Shown here: positions 8,069-17,000 of the stretch, one piece after another
How positions within the stretch are numbered: position 1 is the stretch's first letter
Layout: each line of letters starts with the position of its first letter
Assembly (NCBI GenBank): GCA_041649995.1
Contig: JBAZMA010000003.1
Coordinates: 62,001 to 126,000 of the forward strand
Direction: 5' to 3'
Source: JBAZMA01 sp041649995
Lineage (GTDB): Bacteria; Omnitrophota; Gorgyraeia; Velamenicoccales; Velamenicoccaceae
Length of the DNA: 64,000 nt
The notes under the pieces: generated by a model
The model's database searches: none
Told to the model about the DNA's origin: nothing
What the model saw: only the letters and a program-made list of their open reading frames with translations
Made by a program: the position numbers and the translations under genes

Positions 8069-8869
8069 GTGGATAAACCTATAGGGGTTTTTGATTCCGG
8101 CATCGGCGGCCTGACCGTGGTCAAAGAACTGATCAAACTTCTTCCGAACGAACATCTGGTTTATTTCGGCGACACGGCACGGGTGCCCTACGGCGTCAAA
8201 TCCAGGGAAACGATCATCAAATTTTCCCTGGAGAATACCCTGTTTTTACTGCAACAGAACGTTAAGGTCATTGTTGTCGCCTGCAACACGTCGTCAAGCC
8301 TCGCCCTGCCCGTCATTCGCCAGCATTTCAAGATTCCGATCATCGGCGTGATCCTTCCAGGGGCCAAAGAGGCGGTTTACGCCACCAAGAACGGCAGGAT
8401 CGGCGTCATCGGGACGCGCGCGACCATCAACAGCGGCGCCTATGAGCAGGAGATCAAGAGGCTGGATCCAGGCGTGAAAGTCTACAGCCAGGCCTGTCCG
8501 ATGTTTGTGCCTATCGTGGAAGAAAACTGGGTCAATGACGGCATTGCCCTGCGCGTGGCGGAAAAATATCTGTCAGGCCTAAAATCCAGGAAGATCGATA
8601 CCCTGATTCTGGGCTGCACGCATTATCCGCTCCTGAAGTCTAAGATCCAGGCGATCATGGGTCAAGGGGTCCGTCTCATTGATTCCGCGCAGCAGGTTGC
8701 CAACGAGGTGCGCCAGGTCTTAATTCAGGAGGGCCTGGTGAACAAGAAGAAAACCAGGGCGAGCCGCCGGTATTTTGTCAGCGATGAAGTCGCCATTTTC
8801 GCCAATGTCGCCAGTCGTTTCCTGGGGTCTGAACTCAAAACAGTCAAAAAGGCGGCTGCTTATGCATGA
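8069..8869 (+). CDS. murI: Glutamate racemase
   Basis: Converts L- to D-glutamate for peptidoglycan stem peptides without a cofactor. Both catalytic cysteines are present in their motifs: ACNTSS (Cys72) and GCTHYP (Cys183). The N-terminal FDSGIGGLTV and GDTARVPYG motifs are intact. 266 aa, usual length. GTG start with AAGGGGG 6 nt upstream. Its 3' end overlaps queD by 8 bases, so it heads the queuosine/fumarase run. Confidence 0.97.
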   Translation: MDKPIGVFDSGIGGLTVVKELIKLLPNEHLVYFGDTARVPYGVKSRETIIKFSLENTLFLLQQNVKVIVVACNTSSSLALPVIRQHFKIPIIGVILPGAKEAVYATKNGRIGVIGTRATINSGAYEQEIKRLDPGVKVYSQACPMFVPIVEENWVNDGIALRVAEKYLSGLKSRKIDTLILGCTHYPLLKSKIQAIMGQGVRLIDSAQQVANEVRQVLIQEGLVNKKKTRASRRYFVSDEVAIFANVASRFLGSELKTVKKAAAYA

Positions 8870-9233
8870 GATATCTGTTTCTATGTCTTTTAGCGCGGCC
8901 CATAATCTTCGAGGCTATCGGGGCAAGTGCGAGGAGCTTCATGGCCATAACTGGAAAGTGGAAGCAGCCCTCAAAGGCCGCAAACTCAATGCCTTGGGTA
9001 TGCTGGAGGATTTTTCCACGCTAAAGGGAGTCCTCAAAGAGGTCTTGGCGCTCGTGGACCACACGTATTTGAACGATTTTGAGGATTTTCGGAAGGTGAA
9101 CCCGACCTCGGAAAATATTGCGTCCTGGGTCTTTAAGAGCCTGAAAGAGAGGTTCTCCGGAGGAGACGCGGCTTTGTCTTATGTAAAGGTGTGGGAAACG
9201 GAAACGAATTGCGCGTGTTATTCGGAACCATGA
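8862..9233 (+). CDS. queD: 6-carboxytetrahydropterin synthase QueD
   Basis: Second step of preQ0/queuosine synthesis: converts 7,8-dihydroneopterin triphosphate to 6-carboxytetrahydropterin. Zinc ligands His14, His27 and His29 (AAHNL and HGHNW) and catalytic Cys23 are visible, followed by the DHTYLND segment. 123 aa, usual length. ATG 8862 gives an 8-base overlap with murI. The longer upstream frame reads murI sequence and is rejected. The stop overlaps queC as ATGA. Confidence 0.95.
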   Translation: MHEISVSMSFSAAHNLRGYRGKCEELHGHNWKVEAALKGRKLNALGMLEDFSTLKGVLKEVLALVDHTYLNDFEDFRKVNPTSENIASWVFKSLKERFSGGDAALSYVKVWETETNCACYSEP

Positions 9234-9901
9234 AGAAGGCAATCGTTCTTTTATCCGGCGGGCTTGACTCGACCACGGTCCTTTATCTGGCGAAATCCAG
9301 GGGTTACGAGGTCCACGCCCTGATCTTTCATTACGGCCAGAGGCATAGCAGGGAGGTGACACAGGCAAGGGCTATTGCCCGCAGGGCCGGTTGTCCGGCC
9401 CATGTTGTCAGGTTCAGCCTTCCCTGGAAAGGGTCTTCGCTCCTGGATCCGGCGGCGCGCCTGCCTTTGAACCGCCGCGCCATGAAGGGCATTCCTTCCA
9501 CGTATGTGCCGGCCAGAAATACCATTTTTTTAAGCTTTGCCTTGTCCTGGGCTGAAGCGATTCGCGCGGACAGCATTTTTATCGGCGCCAACGCCCTGGA
9601 TTATTCAGGTTATCCGGACTGCCGGCCCGCCTATTTTTCGGTTTTTCAGCGTTTGGGCAGGCTGGCCACAAAGCGGGGTGTTGAAGGCGCTGCGGTCAGG
9701 ATAGAAGTCCCTCTTTTGCGCATGAAGAAATCCCAGATCATTAAGGCCGGAGTGAAACTGGGCGCGCCCTATGAGTTGAGCTGGTCCTGTTATCAGGGCG
9801 GAAAATCCCCGTGCGGACGCTGCGACAGCTGTCTTTTGAGGGCCAAGGGTTTCAGGGAAGCGGGCATCAGGGATCCGTTGATGGAGAAAAAATCCGGATG
9901 A
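9230..9901 (+). CDS. queC: 7-cyano-7-deazaguanine (preQ0) synthase QueC
   Basis: ATP-dependent enzyme turning 7-carboxy-7-deazaguanine plus ammonia into preQ0. The PP-loop pyrophosphatase motif SGGLDSTT lies at residues 9-16. A C-terminal zinc site CYQGGKSPCGRCDSC supplies the expected four cysteines. 223 aa. Start ATG 9230 overlaps the queD stop (ATGA) and the stop overlaps queE in the same way. This places all the deazapurine enzymes of this run on one transcript. Confidence 0.97.
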   Translation: MKKAIVLLSGGLDSTTVLYLAKSRGYEVHALIFHYGQRHSREVTQARAIARRAGCPAHVVRFSLPWKGSSLLDPAARLPLNRRAMKGIPSTYVPARNTIFLSFALSWAEAIRADSIFIGANALDYSGYPDCRPAYFSVFQRLGRLATKRGVEGAAVRIEVPLLRMKKSQIIKAGVKLGAPYELSWSCYQGGKSPCGRCDSCLLRAKGFREAGIRDPLMEKKSG

Positions 9902-10566
9902 TGAAGGCAAAGGTTTCTGAAGTATTCAAAAGTTTTCAGGGGGAGGGCCTTTACCTGGGCGAGCAGCAGGTTTTTGTCCGGTTTTTCGGCTGCAACCTGA
10001 AGTGCGGTTTTTGCGATACTCCTTTGAAGCGTTACAGGGAGTTGAGCGTCGGAGATCTGGCCAGGGAAGTCGGCCGTCACGACAAGTTCCATTCGCTTTG
10101 CCTGACCGGCGGCGAACCTTTGTGCCAGTCGGATTTTCTTTTTGACTTTCTGGACGCCATGCCTGAAACAGACGTCTATCTGGAAACAAACGGGACCCTG
10201 CCTGAGGCGTTTCGGCGAATCCGGGATAAAGTGGATATCGTGGCAATGGATTTTAAGCTCCCCGGTTCCACAGGACAGAGGGGGTATTGGAAAGAGCACG
10301 CGGAATTTCTGGAGATGGCCTCCCAAAAGGACGTTTTTGTCAAAATGGTGATCGCCTTGACCACGCCGAAGAAAGACATTTTAAAGGCTTCGACTTTGCT
10401 GGCGGCATACAAAGGCAGGATCCCGGTGGTTCTTCAGCCGGAGGAAACCCATACCAGTAGGGCCCTTTTGCATAAAATGGAAACATTCAAGGAAGTGCTG
10501 ACGGACCAGGGAAATTCTTCTGTGCATATTCTTCCTCAGGCGCATAAGCTGGCGGGGATTAGGTAG
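9898..10566 (+). CDS. queE: 7-carboxy-7-deazaguanine synthase QueE (radical SAM)
   Basis: Radical SAM enzyme converting 6-carboxytetrahydropterin to 7-carboxy-7-deazaguanine. The cluster motif is CNLKCGFC, Cys32/36/39, the C-x3-C-x2-C form seen in QueE. The N-terminus FKSFQGEGLYLG and the LTGGEPL motif match the family. Two adjacent ATGs (9898, 9901) are possible starts; 9898 gives the 4-base overlap used throughout the operon. A heptad-repeat array follows and separates it from queF. Confidence 0.95.
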   Translation: MMKAKVSEVFKSFQGEGLYLGEQQVFVRFFGCNLKCGFCDTPLKRYRELSVGDLAREVGRHDKFHSLCLTGGEPLCQSDFLFDFLDAMPETDVYLETNGTLPEAFRRIRDKVDIVAMDFKLPGSTGQRGYWKEHAEFLEMASQKDVFVKMVIALTTPKKDILKASTLLAAYKGRIPVVLQPEETHTSRALLHKMETFKEVLTDQGNSSVHILPQAHKLAGIR

Positions 10567-10850
10567 TGGAACAGTCCATAGTCCACGGTCAATGGTCCAC
10601 AGTTAACGTGAGGACGTTGGACGTAAGAACAATTAAGAATTAAGAATGAAGAATGGGCTTATGGCTAAGAGCGAAGGGCATATAGCAAAAGAGATAAGTC
10701 GGAAATCTGATGTCTGACGTCTGAATTCAGAAGTCTGAAATCGGAAGACTGAAGGACGAAGAACAATTAAAAATTAAGAATTAAGAATGAAGAATGGGCT
10801 TATGGCGAATGGCGTAGAGCAAAAACGAAATCAGAAGTAGAACATACTAA
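10567..10850 (+). repeat. Degenerate 7-nt-period array, copy 2
   Basis: About 284 bases between queE and queF follow a 7-nt rhythm throughout. It starts with AGTCCAT/AGTCCAC-type heptads, then an AGAATTA/AGAATGA block, then TCTGAAT/TCGGAAG blocks, then a second AATTAAG/AATGAAG block. The region 10754-10838 is almost identical to part of array 1. No reading frame or terminator is convincing here. The array sits inside what otherwise looks like one operon. Confidence 0.87.
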
Positions 10851-10859
10851 AAGGGTGAA

Positions 10860-11255
10860 ATGAAAAAACAATCATCGTACGAAAATCTGCAAAAACATAT
10901 CCGGGCTATGAAGACACCCGGGATCGAGGTTTGGGAAAACCAATATCCTGACAAGAGGTTTGAGATCCATATCGAGATCCCGGAATTTACCTGCATCTGC
11001 CCGAAGACAGGTCTGCCCGATTTTGCCGTCATCCTCATCGATTATATTCCTTCCCGGTCCTGCGTCGAGCTTAAGTCTTTGAAGGAATACCTGTTTTTTT
11101 ACCGGAATGTCGGCATTTTTCACGAACATTTTGCCAACAAACTGATGGATGATTTCATCAAGGCGTGCGGCCCCCGATGGGTAAAAATGGTCACTAAATT
11201 TAATCCCAGGGGCGGCATCACGACTGTCGTCACGAGGGAATACAGGAAAAAATGA
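10860..11255 (+). CDS. queF: NADPH-dependent preQ0 reductase QueF
   Basis: Reduces the nitrile of preQ0 to the amine preQ1, the base inserted into tRNA by Tgt. The motif FTCICPKTGLPDF carries the thioimide-forming Cys47 and the general acid Asp54. ELKSLKEYL matches the substrate- and NADPH-binding region. 131 aa, the short single-domain type. Start ATG 10860 has AAAGGGTGA upstream. The stop overlaps the fumarase alpha start (ATGA). Queuosine rather than archaeosine is therefore the likely end product. Confidence 0.96.
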   Translation: MKKQSSYENLQKHIRAMKTPGIEVWENQYPDKRFEIHIEIPEFTCICPKTGLPDFAVILIDYIPSRSCVELKSLKEYLFFYRNVGIFHEHFANKLMDDFIKACGPRWVKMVTKFNPRGGITTVVTREYRKK

Positions 11256-12091
11256 AGACGATCAGAGAACGGGCAATCCGGGAATGCGTGCGCAGGTTGA
11301 GCCTGAAGGCGAATTTTTCTCTCAGGCCTGACGTGAAAGAAAGCCTGAAGCGCGCCTTGGCCAGAGAGAAGAACCCGCGGGCCAGGCGGATTCTCGCCGA
11401 CCTGCTGGAGAACGCCAGGATCGCCCGGCGTGATTCCCTGGCCCTGTGCCAGGACACGGGAATGCCTGTTGTCTTTTTGGAGATTGGCCCGGATGTGAAT
11501 ATCTCGGGCATTGATGTGCAGGGAGCTGTGCGGGGAGGTATTGCCGAGGCGTACAGGGAAGGGTTTCTGCGTGATTCCATTATTCCCGACCCTCTGCTGC
11601 GCGGCCGGCCGGGTTTTTCTCCGGGGATTGTTCACGCGAATTTCTCCCGTCAAAAAGGGCTTAAAATAACGGTCATGCCCAAAGGGTTCGGCTGCGAAAA
11701 CAAGACGCGCCTGAAAATGCTTGTTCCGACCGCCGGGCCCGGCGAGGTGGAGGATTTTGTCATTTCGGCGGTGCACGAAGCGGGGCCTGACGCCTGCCCG
11801 CCTTACGTCATCGGAGTGGGCATCGGAGGGACTTCGGATTATGCCTGCCAGATGGCCAAGGAAGCCCTTTTGAGGCCTTTGAACAGGAGAAGCGGTCTTT
11901 CGCACGTCGCTCGCCTGGAAAATTCCCTTATGAAGAAACTGAACAAAATCAACCTGGGTCCCATGGGCCTGGGAGGCAGCACTTCTGTTTTGGGCGTCAA
12001 CATTTCCACGTATCCGACCCATATTGCCGGGCTTCCGGTTTGCGTCAATATCAGCTGCCATGTGTTGAGGAGCGCCAGTGAACGCCTCTAA
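11252..12091 (+). CDS. Class I fumarate hydratase, alpha subunit
   Basis: N-terminal half of the two-subunit, [4Fe-4S]-dependent, oxygen-sensitive fumarase or L-tartrate dehydratase. Cluster cysteine candidates lie in LCQDTGMPV, FGCENKT and DACPPYVIGVGIGG. 279 aa, usual length. It starts inside the queF stop and overlaps the beta subunit by 14 bases. Fumarase versus tartrate dehydratase cannot be decided from sequence; fumarase is the more common assignment for this pair. Confidence 0.92.
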   Translation: MKTIRERAIRECVRRLSLKANFSLRPDVKESLKRALAREKNPRARRILADLLENARIARRDSLALCQDTGMPVVFLEIGPDVNISGIDVQGAVRGGIAEAYREGFLRDSIIPDPLLRGRPGFSPGIVHANFSRQKGLKITVMPKGFGCENKTRLKMLVPTAGPGEVEDFVISAVHEAGPDACPPYVIGVGIGGTSDYACQMAKEALLRPLNRRSGLSHVARLENSLMKKLNKINLGPMGLGGSTSVLGVNISTYPTHIAGLPVCVNISCHVLRSASERL

Positions 12092-12629
12092 ACAAATCCG
12101 CCTCACGACACCATTTGAGCCCGGGATCCTGGAATCCCTGAAGGCCGGGGATGAAGTCCTGCTTTCGGGCGAGATCTTCACAGCCAGGGACCAGGCCCAT
12201 AAGAAGCTGCTCGGCCTCCTGAAGGAAAAGGCGAAGCTCCCTTTGAACCTTGAAAACAAAGTCATTTATTATTGCGGCCCCACGCGAAGGCGGCCGGAAG
12301 AGGTGATAGGGTCCTGCGGGCCGACCACCAGCAGCCGCATGGATACGATGACCCCGCCGCTTTTGAAGTTAGGATTGAAAGGAATGATCGGCAAGGGCCG
12401 TCGTTCAGAAGCTGTCCGGCAGGCGATTCAGAAGCATAAAGGAGTTTATTTTCTGGCAACAGGGGGAGCCGGAGCTCTCCTGTCAAAAAAGGTCAAATCC
12501 CTTCGTAAGGTGTGTTTTACGGAATTAGGCCCGGAGGCAGTCTGTAGGCTGACCGTCAAAGATTTTCCTTTGATCGTCGGCATTGACGCCAGGGGCCGGG
12601 ATATTTTCCAGCGGAAAGGTCAAAAATGA
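12078..12629 (+). CDS. Class I fumarate hydratase, beta subunit
   Basis: C-terminal half of the iron-sulfur hydro-lyase. Typical elements are the SGEIFTARDQAHKKL segment, YYCGPT, SCGPTTSSRMD and ATGGAGALL. 183 aa, usual size. GTG start at 12078 lies inside the alpha gene, so the two subunits are translationally coupled. The next gene, rph, starts in its stop codon. The substrate question is the same as for the alpha subunit. Confidence 0.92.
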   Translation: MNASKQIRLTTPFEPGILESLKAGDEVLLSGEIFTARDQAHKKLLGLLKEKAKLPLNLENKVIYYCGPTRRRPEEVIGSCGPTTSSRMDTMTPPLLKLGLKGMIGKGRRSEAVRQAIQKHKGVYFLATGGAGALLSKKVKSLRKVCFTELGPEAVCRLTVKDFPLIVGIDARGRDIFQRKGQK

Positions 12630-13345
12630 TAAGAACGGACGGCCGGGCGGCTGACGCGCCCCGGAAAGTGAAAGTGACGAGAAAATTTCTTAAGCACGCC
12701 GAAGGATCCTGTTTGATCGAAGTGGGGGAAACCAAGGTCATCTGCTCGGCGACCGTGGAAGAAACCCTGCCTCCTTTTTTGAAGGGCAAAGGCGAGGGCG
12801 GCTGGGTGACGGCCGAATACGGCATGCTGCCGAGGTCCTGCGAAACCAGGGTCAACCGCGAACGCCAGAGGTCGGGGAGGACTTTTGAGATCCAGCGCCT
12901 CGTGGGCCGTTCTCTGCGGACCATCGTAGCCCTCAAGGAATTGGGAGAAAGGACCATCACCCTGGATTGCGATGTTCTCCAGGCGGACGGCGGGACAAGG
13001 ACAGCCTCTATCACGGGGAGTTTTATCGCGATGGTCGACTGCATGGACGTCATGCGCAAGCGCAAGTTGATCCGGCGTATCCCTATCACCGATTTTGTCG
13101 CTGCCACCAGTGTTGGGATCGTGGGCGGAGAAAATTTCCTGGATTTGACGTACGAGGAGGATTCCCGGGCGGATGTGGATATGAACGTTGTCATGGTTTC
13201 CAACGGGAATTTTATCGAAGTCCAGGGGACGGCGGAACGAAAGCCTTTTTCCAAAGAACAGATGGATTCGCTTTTACAGATGGCGCAAAAAGGGATCATG
13301 CGCCTGATTGAAATGCAGAAAGACCTTTTGAAAGATGTCCAGTAA
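12626..13345 (+). CDS. rph: Ribonuclease PH
   Basis: Phosphorolytic 3'-5' exoribonuclease that trims tRNA 3' ends. 239 aa. The family start (IRTDGR), the arginine-rich phosphate-binding segment (RQRSGRTFEIQRLVGRSLR), LDCDVLQADGGTRTASI and DLTYEEDSRADVDMNVV are all present. The active-site acidic residues are in the last segment. It overlaps the fumarase beta stop and overlaps rdgB by 11 bases. The rph-rdgB pairing is common in bacteria. Confidence 0.97.
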   Translation: MIRTDGRAADAPRKVKVTRKFLKHAEGSCLIEVGETKVICSATVEETLPPFLKGKGEGGWVTAEYGMLPRSCETRVNRERQRSGRTFEIQRLVGRSLRTIVALKELGERTITLDCDVLQADGGTRTASITGSFIAMVDCMDVMRKRKLIRRIPITDFVAATSVGIVGGENFLDLTYEEDSRADVDMNVVMVSNGNFIEVQGTAERKPFSKEQMDSLLQMAQKGIMRLIEMQKDLLKDVQ

Positions 13346-13949
13346 ACCCCTCGAGCTGATCGTCGCGACAAAAAACCGGAAGAAACTGGAAGAGATCAGG
13401 GAGTTGTTGTCTTCTCTGGATATCCGGGTGACTTCGCTGGCGGACTATCCCGATAGCCCGGTCATTGTTGAGGACGGAAAGAATTTTGTCCAAAATGCCG
13501 TTAAGAAGGCAGCCACGATCGCTCTTTGGACAGGCAAGCTTGTTTTGGGCGAGGATTCCGGCCTTCAGGTGAGCGCCCTCGGCAACAGGCCGGGCGTTTA
13601 TTCGGCCAGATATTCAGGGCCCCAGGCGGACGACGCGTCGAATAACCGCAAACTGCTGCGGGAGCTTAAGGGCGTGCCGTTGAAAAAACGTCAGGCGCGT
13701 TACTGCTGCGCCGTGGCCTTGGCAGACGCGAAAGGGTTGATCGGCGTGGCGCAGGGGACATGCCGCGGCTTGATCGGCACGCGTTCCCGCGGTCATGCCG
13801 GATTCGGCTATGATCCGCTTTTTGTCATCGAAAAGTACGCAAAGACGTTCGCTGAACTTGGCCTTGAAGTCAAGCACCGCATGAGCCACAGATACCGCGC
13901 CCTCAAAAAAGCCCGCCAGATCCTTTTGAAATACATCAGTAGCTTATAG
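13335..13949 (+). CDS. rdgB: XTP/dITP pyrophosphatase (RdgB/HAM1)
   Basis: House-cleaning enzyme hydrolysing non-canonical purine NTPs (XTP, ITP, dITP) to monophosphates. The N-terminus IVATKNRKKLEEI, the LGEDSGLQV motif with acidic metal ligands and the FGYDPLF and SHRYRALKK motifs match the family. 204 aa. Its last two codons and stop are already part of heptad array 3, so the repeat reaches exactly to the gene end. Last gene of the murI-que-fum-rph run. Confidence 0.96.
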   Translation: MSSKPLELIVATKNRKKLEEIRELLSSLDIRVTSLADYPDSPVIVEDGKNFVQNAVKKAATIALWTGKLVLGEDSGLQVSALGNRPGVYSARYSGPQADDASNNRKLLRELKGVPLKKRQARYCCAVALADAKGLIGVAQGTCRGLIGTRSRGHAGFGYDPLFVIEKYAKTFAELGLEVKHRMSHRYRALKKARQILLKYISSL

Positions 13950-14271
13950 CTTATGGCGTATAGCAAAAGCAATTTAGGGTCTAGTTAGCTGTTTTTGCTA
14001 TAAGCCATTTGCCATAAGCTATAAGCCCTTGCTATAAGCTATATGCCCTTCGCTCTTAGCCATAAGCCCATTCTTCATTCTTAATTCTTAATTTTTAATT
14101 GTTCTTCGTCCATCGGTTTCTGTGGCCTGTTGCCTGTGGCCTGTCGACTGATCCCGTCCTTCGTCCTTCGGCACGTCCCCACGTCCTCACGTCCTACGTC
14201 CTCACGTTGACTGTGGACCATCGACTGTCGACTGTTGACTGTTTCGTCCTTCGTCTTTCGGTTTCTCTTCA
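13941..14271 (-). repeat. Degenerate 7-nt-period array, copy 3
   Basis: About 330 bases fill the whole space between two convergent stop codons. On the plus strand the order is AGCTTAT/GCTATAA heptads, TTCATTC/TTAATTC heptads, then CCTGTTG/CCTGTGG, TCGTCCT/ACGTCCT and ACTGTCG/ACTGTTG heptads. Reverse-complemented, it repeats arrays 1 and 2 in the same module order. Relative to array 1 it has about 14 extra bases (two units) in the GGCCACAGGCAAC part. The outermost bases form part of the rdgB stop and the AsmA stop. Confidence 0.87.
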
Positions 14272-16992
14272 GGGAGTTATACTGGAAAGGATATCACTGA
14301 GCTTTTTCATGATGTTGCGGGTGAGGGGCTGCAGTTTGTACTGGGTGTTTTTCATGTTTCCTGTGATCGCGATACCTGTCATGCCAACAGATTGCGCCGC
14401 GGTTTCAGGCCCCGTTTTGGGCACTTGAGTCATCGCGATGAGATCCAAAGAACCGTCCAATCCCATTTTCCCCTGGATCAGAAGTCCCAGGTCCTCGCCG
14501 AGCAGTTCCAGGTTATCCGTTCTGACCCAGCCGTCATCGATGTAGAAATCCCCGGAGGCCTGGCTAAAGACCAGCGAAGAAAACCGCGGGATAAAGAGAA
14601 AATCTCCCAGGCCTTTCAAAGGATTAAATTCCCAGATGTTGCCGTTTTTGATGGAAATTTGCGCCTGTCCCTGGATCTTTTTCGGATCCGAGCCGCTTCC
14701 CTTGGCCACGGCCTGGACACCCATGATGCCGTAGAAGACCTTGTCCTTGATTTCGGGGATGTCGTTTTTCAAAAGATTCAAATCAAGGTTTTTGAATTCA
14801 CCGCTCAGCTGATAGGCGAGAGGTTCCTGTTTTAAATCCAGGCTGCCCTTGGTCTCGGCCTGGCCCCCATAGGCCTGGAAGGTCAGAAAATTGATGAATC
14901 CTTTGCCGGAAAGCTGGGTGTAGTTCAGGCTGATGTCCTTGAAGGAAAATCCATGAAATTTCAGGAGCTTGCTCAAAACGGTGGAACGGACGGTCCAGGC
15001 TTTCCAGTTTTTCGCCGGTCCTGTTGTGTCGATCTGGATGGCGCAGCGGCCTTTTAGGCTTAAGGGTTTCTCAAAGATCTTTTTGTCAGGCAGCCAGTCC
15101 TTGAGGTCTTCTATGTTCACGTCGGCATTCGCGTTGATGTGAAGGCTGTCTGTATCCAGATTCCATTGGCCGGTTCCTTCCAGTTTTGAACTTTTTGTTT
15201 CCGCTTTCAGAGAGGATATGTCAAGATTCTGCCCGGTTTTTTTCAGGCGGACGTCTAGTGCCGTCTCGTCGGAGCGCGCCGAGATCTCGCCGGATGGGTC
15301 GTTGAAGTTTTCCAGTTTTCCTTCGATAAGGAAGGAGCGCTCCAGGTAAGAGAGTCCTTTGACAAGCCACTCAGCCGTCTGCTTTGTGGAATCGAAAATA
15401 ATCCGCGCCCAGGAGGCTTTCCACTCGTCCGGCCTGCCTTTGAAAACAACAGCAGGTTCTTCTATCTCCGCTTTCCCTGAAAAGGAATGTTCCTTTTTAA
15501 GGTCGGAAAGCACGCGGATGGCCAGCGTTGTTTGTCCTGAAAATTTTTCAACAGGGAACGTTGAAAAGCGTTCTTTGAGGAGAGGGAGAAGGTTTTCGGC
15601 AGGCAGCCGCGAGGAGACATTGATGTCTAAAAGGCTGTTTTGATACGCGCCGCTGGCCTCGACAACGGCTCCCAGGAGTTCGGCTTCAGCCTGTCTGAAG
15701 ACAAGGGAATCGCGGGTAAAAGACAGGCTGAGGGAATGAATCTTGACCGGCCCCAGATCCGGCAGGCCTTCAATGTCTGCGGAGTCAATAGCAGCCTGCC
15801 CCTGACAGGAGAAAGTTGCGGGGGCATTGTCAGGTATTTGCGTCTTTGCCTGAACGCAAGCCCTGGAGATATTTGCTTTCAGGTCGTCTTTTCCCAGGGA
15901 GAGCCCGCAGATCAAAAGCTCGGAGATGACCTGCGTGGTGTCTTTCGCGCGCTTGATTTCCCAATGGCTTCCATCGAGCCGCGCCTCTGAGGTGATGAGG
16001 GCAGGGGAAGATGTCACAGCATCCTGCTGCGGCTGCGCGATAGCAATTTTGACCAATCCTTTGTCCAGGCGAAGGCCGCCTTCTGCCTCCAAAGAGGCCC
16101 AGTTATCGGGTCTGCCAGAGAAGGAAAAATTCGCCGAGGCATCGCCTTCGGACAATTCATAATCCTGAAAAGCGAACTCAAGTTCCCTGAAATGAACCTG
16201 CAATTTGCCCTCCAGGGGTTTTGGCGCGGCTGAAGGTTGCCAGGTGATTTCTCCTTCCAGGGATTCCAGGATGCCCTGCCGGGGTGTTATGGGCAAAAGG
16301 GCCAGGTATTCAGGAAAACTTTTGACATCGAGGCCGCGCAGGACCAGGCGGCCATGCAGGGATTGCTCCCTGAACCCGTAATTTCCGTCGGTGGAAAAGA
16401 AGGATTGCCGGCTGTCGCGTTCCAAAGAGCCGGAGGCGGAAAAGAGCGTTTTCAGGACGCCTGTTTTGACCTCTGCCTGTTTCAGGCACAGGGAGGCTGA
16501 TACAGGTTGCGGGAATGTCAGGTCTTGCCAAAGGATAAGGGCATCCCAGATAAAGAGATTCTTTACAAGGACGGCCGGGGTTTTCCCGTTTTTTTGAGTG
16601 ATCTTGTCTGTGAGAGGAGTAATGTTCAGGGCGTTTTCCTGCCTTACCAGCGATAAAGAAACGCCTTTGAGCTTCAGCGAGGGGAGGATGACGCGCTGTT
16701 CCTTGAAGAACGGCCATATCAAAAACGAGGCCGACAGCTCTTCAATATGGGCGAGCTGTTTTTCGGGGTCGGCTGCCTCGTAAATGGTGAGGTCACTCAG
16801 CACGATTCCTTTCAGAAGACTTAAGCGCAGGGATCTGAGGGTGACCTTGGAGGAGCTGAATTCGGAAATTCCTTCGATGATTTTATCGGACAAGAATTTC
16901 GGCAGGAAGACTTTGTTGGCGTAGAAGAGTCCGGCGGCCAGGATGGAAACCAGAAGTAAACCGGCGGCAAGGAAGATCTTCAATCTCTTCAT
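14269..16992 (-). CDS. AsmA/TamB-like large envelope protein
   Basis: 907 aa with one N-terminal membrane anchor (about residues 5-27) and a very long beta-rich periplasmic part. The N-terminal block (KVTLRSLRLSLLKGIVLSDLTI) and the C-terminal domain (GDFLFIPRFSSLVFSQASGDFYI... then LDLIAMTQVP) are typical of AsmA-family proteins. These form bridge-like lipid-transport tubes between membranes. No enzyme motif. A second, smaller AsmA-like protein lies at 21428-22504. An extended -10 promoter sits 8 nt before the ATG, so the mRNA is probably leaderless. Confidence 0.85.
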   Translation of the reverse strand: MKRLKIFLAAGLLLVSILAAGLFYANKVFLPKFLSDKIIEGISEFSSSKVTLRSLRLSLLKGIVLSDLTIYEAADPEKQLAHIEELSASFLIWPFFKEQRVILPSLKLKGVSLSLVRQENALNITPLTDKITQKNGKTPAVLVKNLFIWDALILWQDLTFPQPVSASLCLKQAEVKTGVLKTLFSASGSLERDSRQSFFSTDGNYGFREQSLHGRLVLRGLDVKSFPEYLALLPITPRQGILESLEGEITWQPSAAPKPLEGKLQVHFRELEFAFQDYELSEGDASANFSFSGRPDNWASLEAEGGLRLDKGLVKIAIAQPQQDAVTSSPALITSEARLDGSHWEIKRAKDTTQVISELLICGLSLGKDDLKANISRACVQAKTQIPDNAPATFSCQGQAAIDSADIEGLPDLGPVKIHSLSLSFTRDSLVFRQAEAELLGAVVEASGAYQNSLLDINVSSRLPAENLLPLLKERFSTFPVEKFSGQTTLAIRVLSDLKKEHSFSGKAEIEEPAVVFKGRPDEWKASWARIIFDSTKQTAEWLVKGLSYLERSFLIEGKLENFNDPSGEISARSDETALDVRLKKTGQNLDISSLKAETKSSKLEGTGQWNLDTDSLHINANADVNIEDLKDWLPDKKIFEKPLSLKGRCAIQIDTTGPAKNWKAWTVRSTVLSKLLKFHGFSFKDISLNYTQLSGKGFINFLTFQAYGGQAETKGSLDLKQEPLAYQLSGEFKNLDLNLLKNDIPEIKDKVFYGIMGVQAVAKGSGSDPKKIQGQAQISIKNGNIWEFNPLKGLGDFLFIPRFSSLVFSQASGDFYIDDGWVRTDNLELLGEDLGLLIQGKMGLDGSLDLIAMTQVPKTGPETAAQSVGMTGIAITGNMKNTQYKLQPLTRNIMKKLSDILSSITP

Positions 16993-17000
16993 GGAGGATA

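Noticed and set aside
11120..12265. 381-codon minus-strand frame opposite queF/fumarase
   Set aside because: Shadow of the fumarase alpha gene; no motif or start signal.
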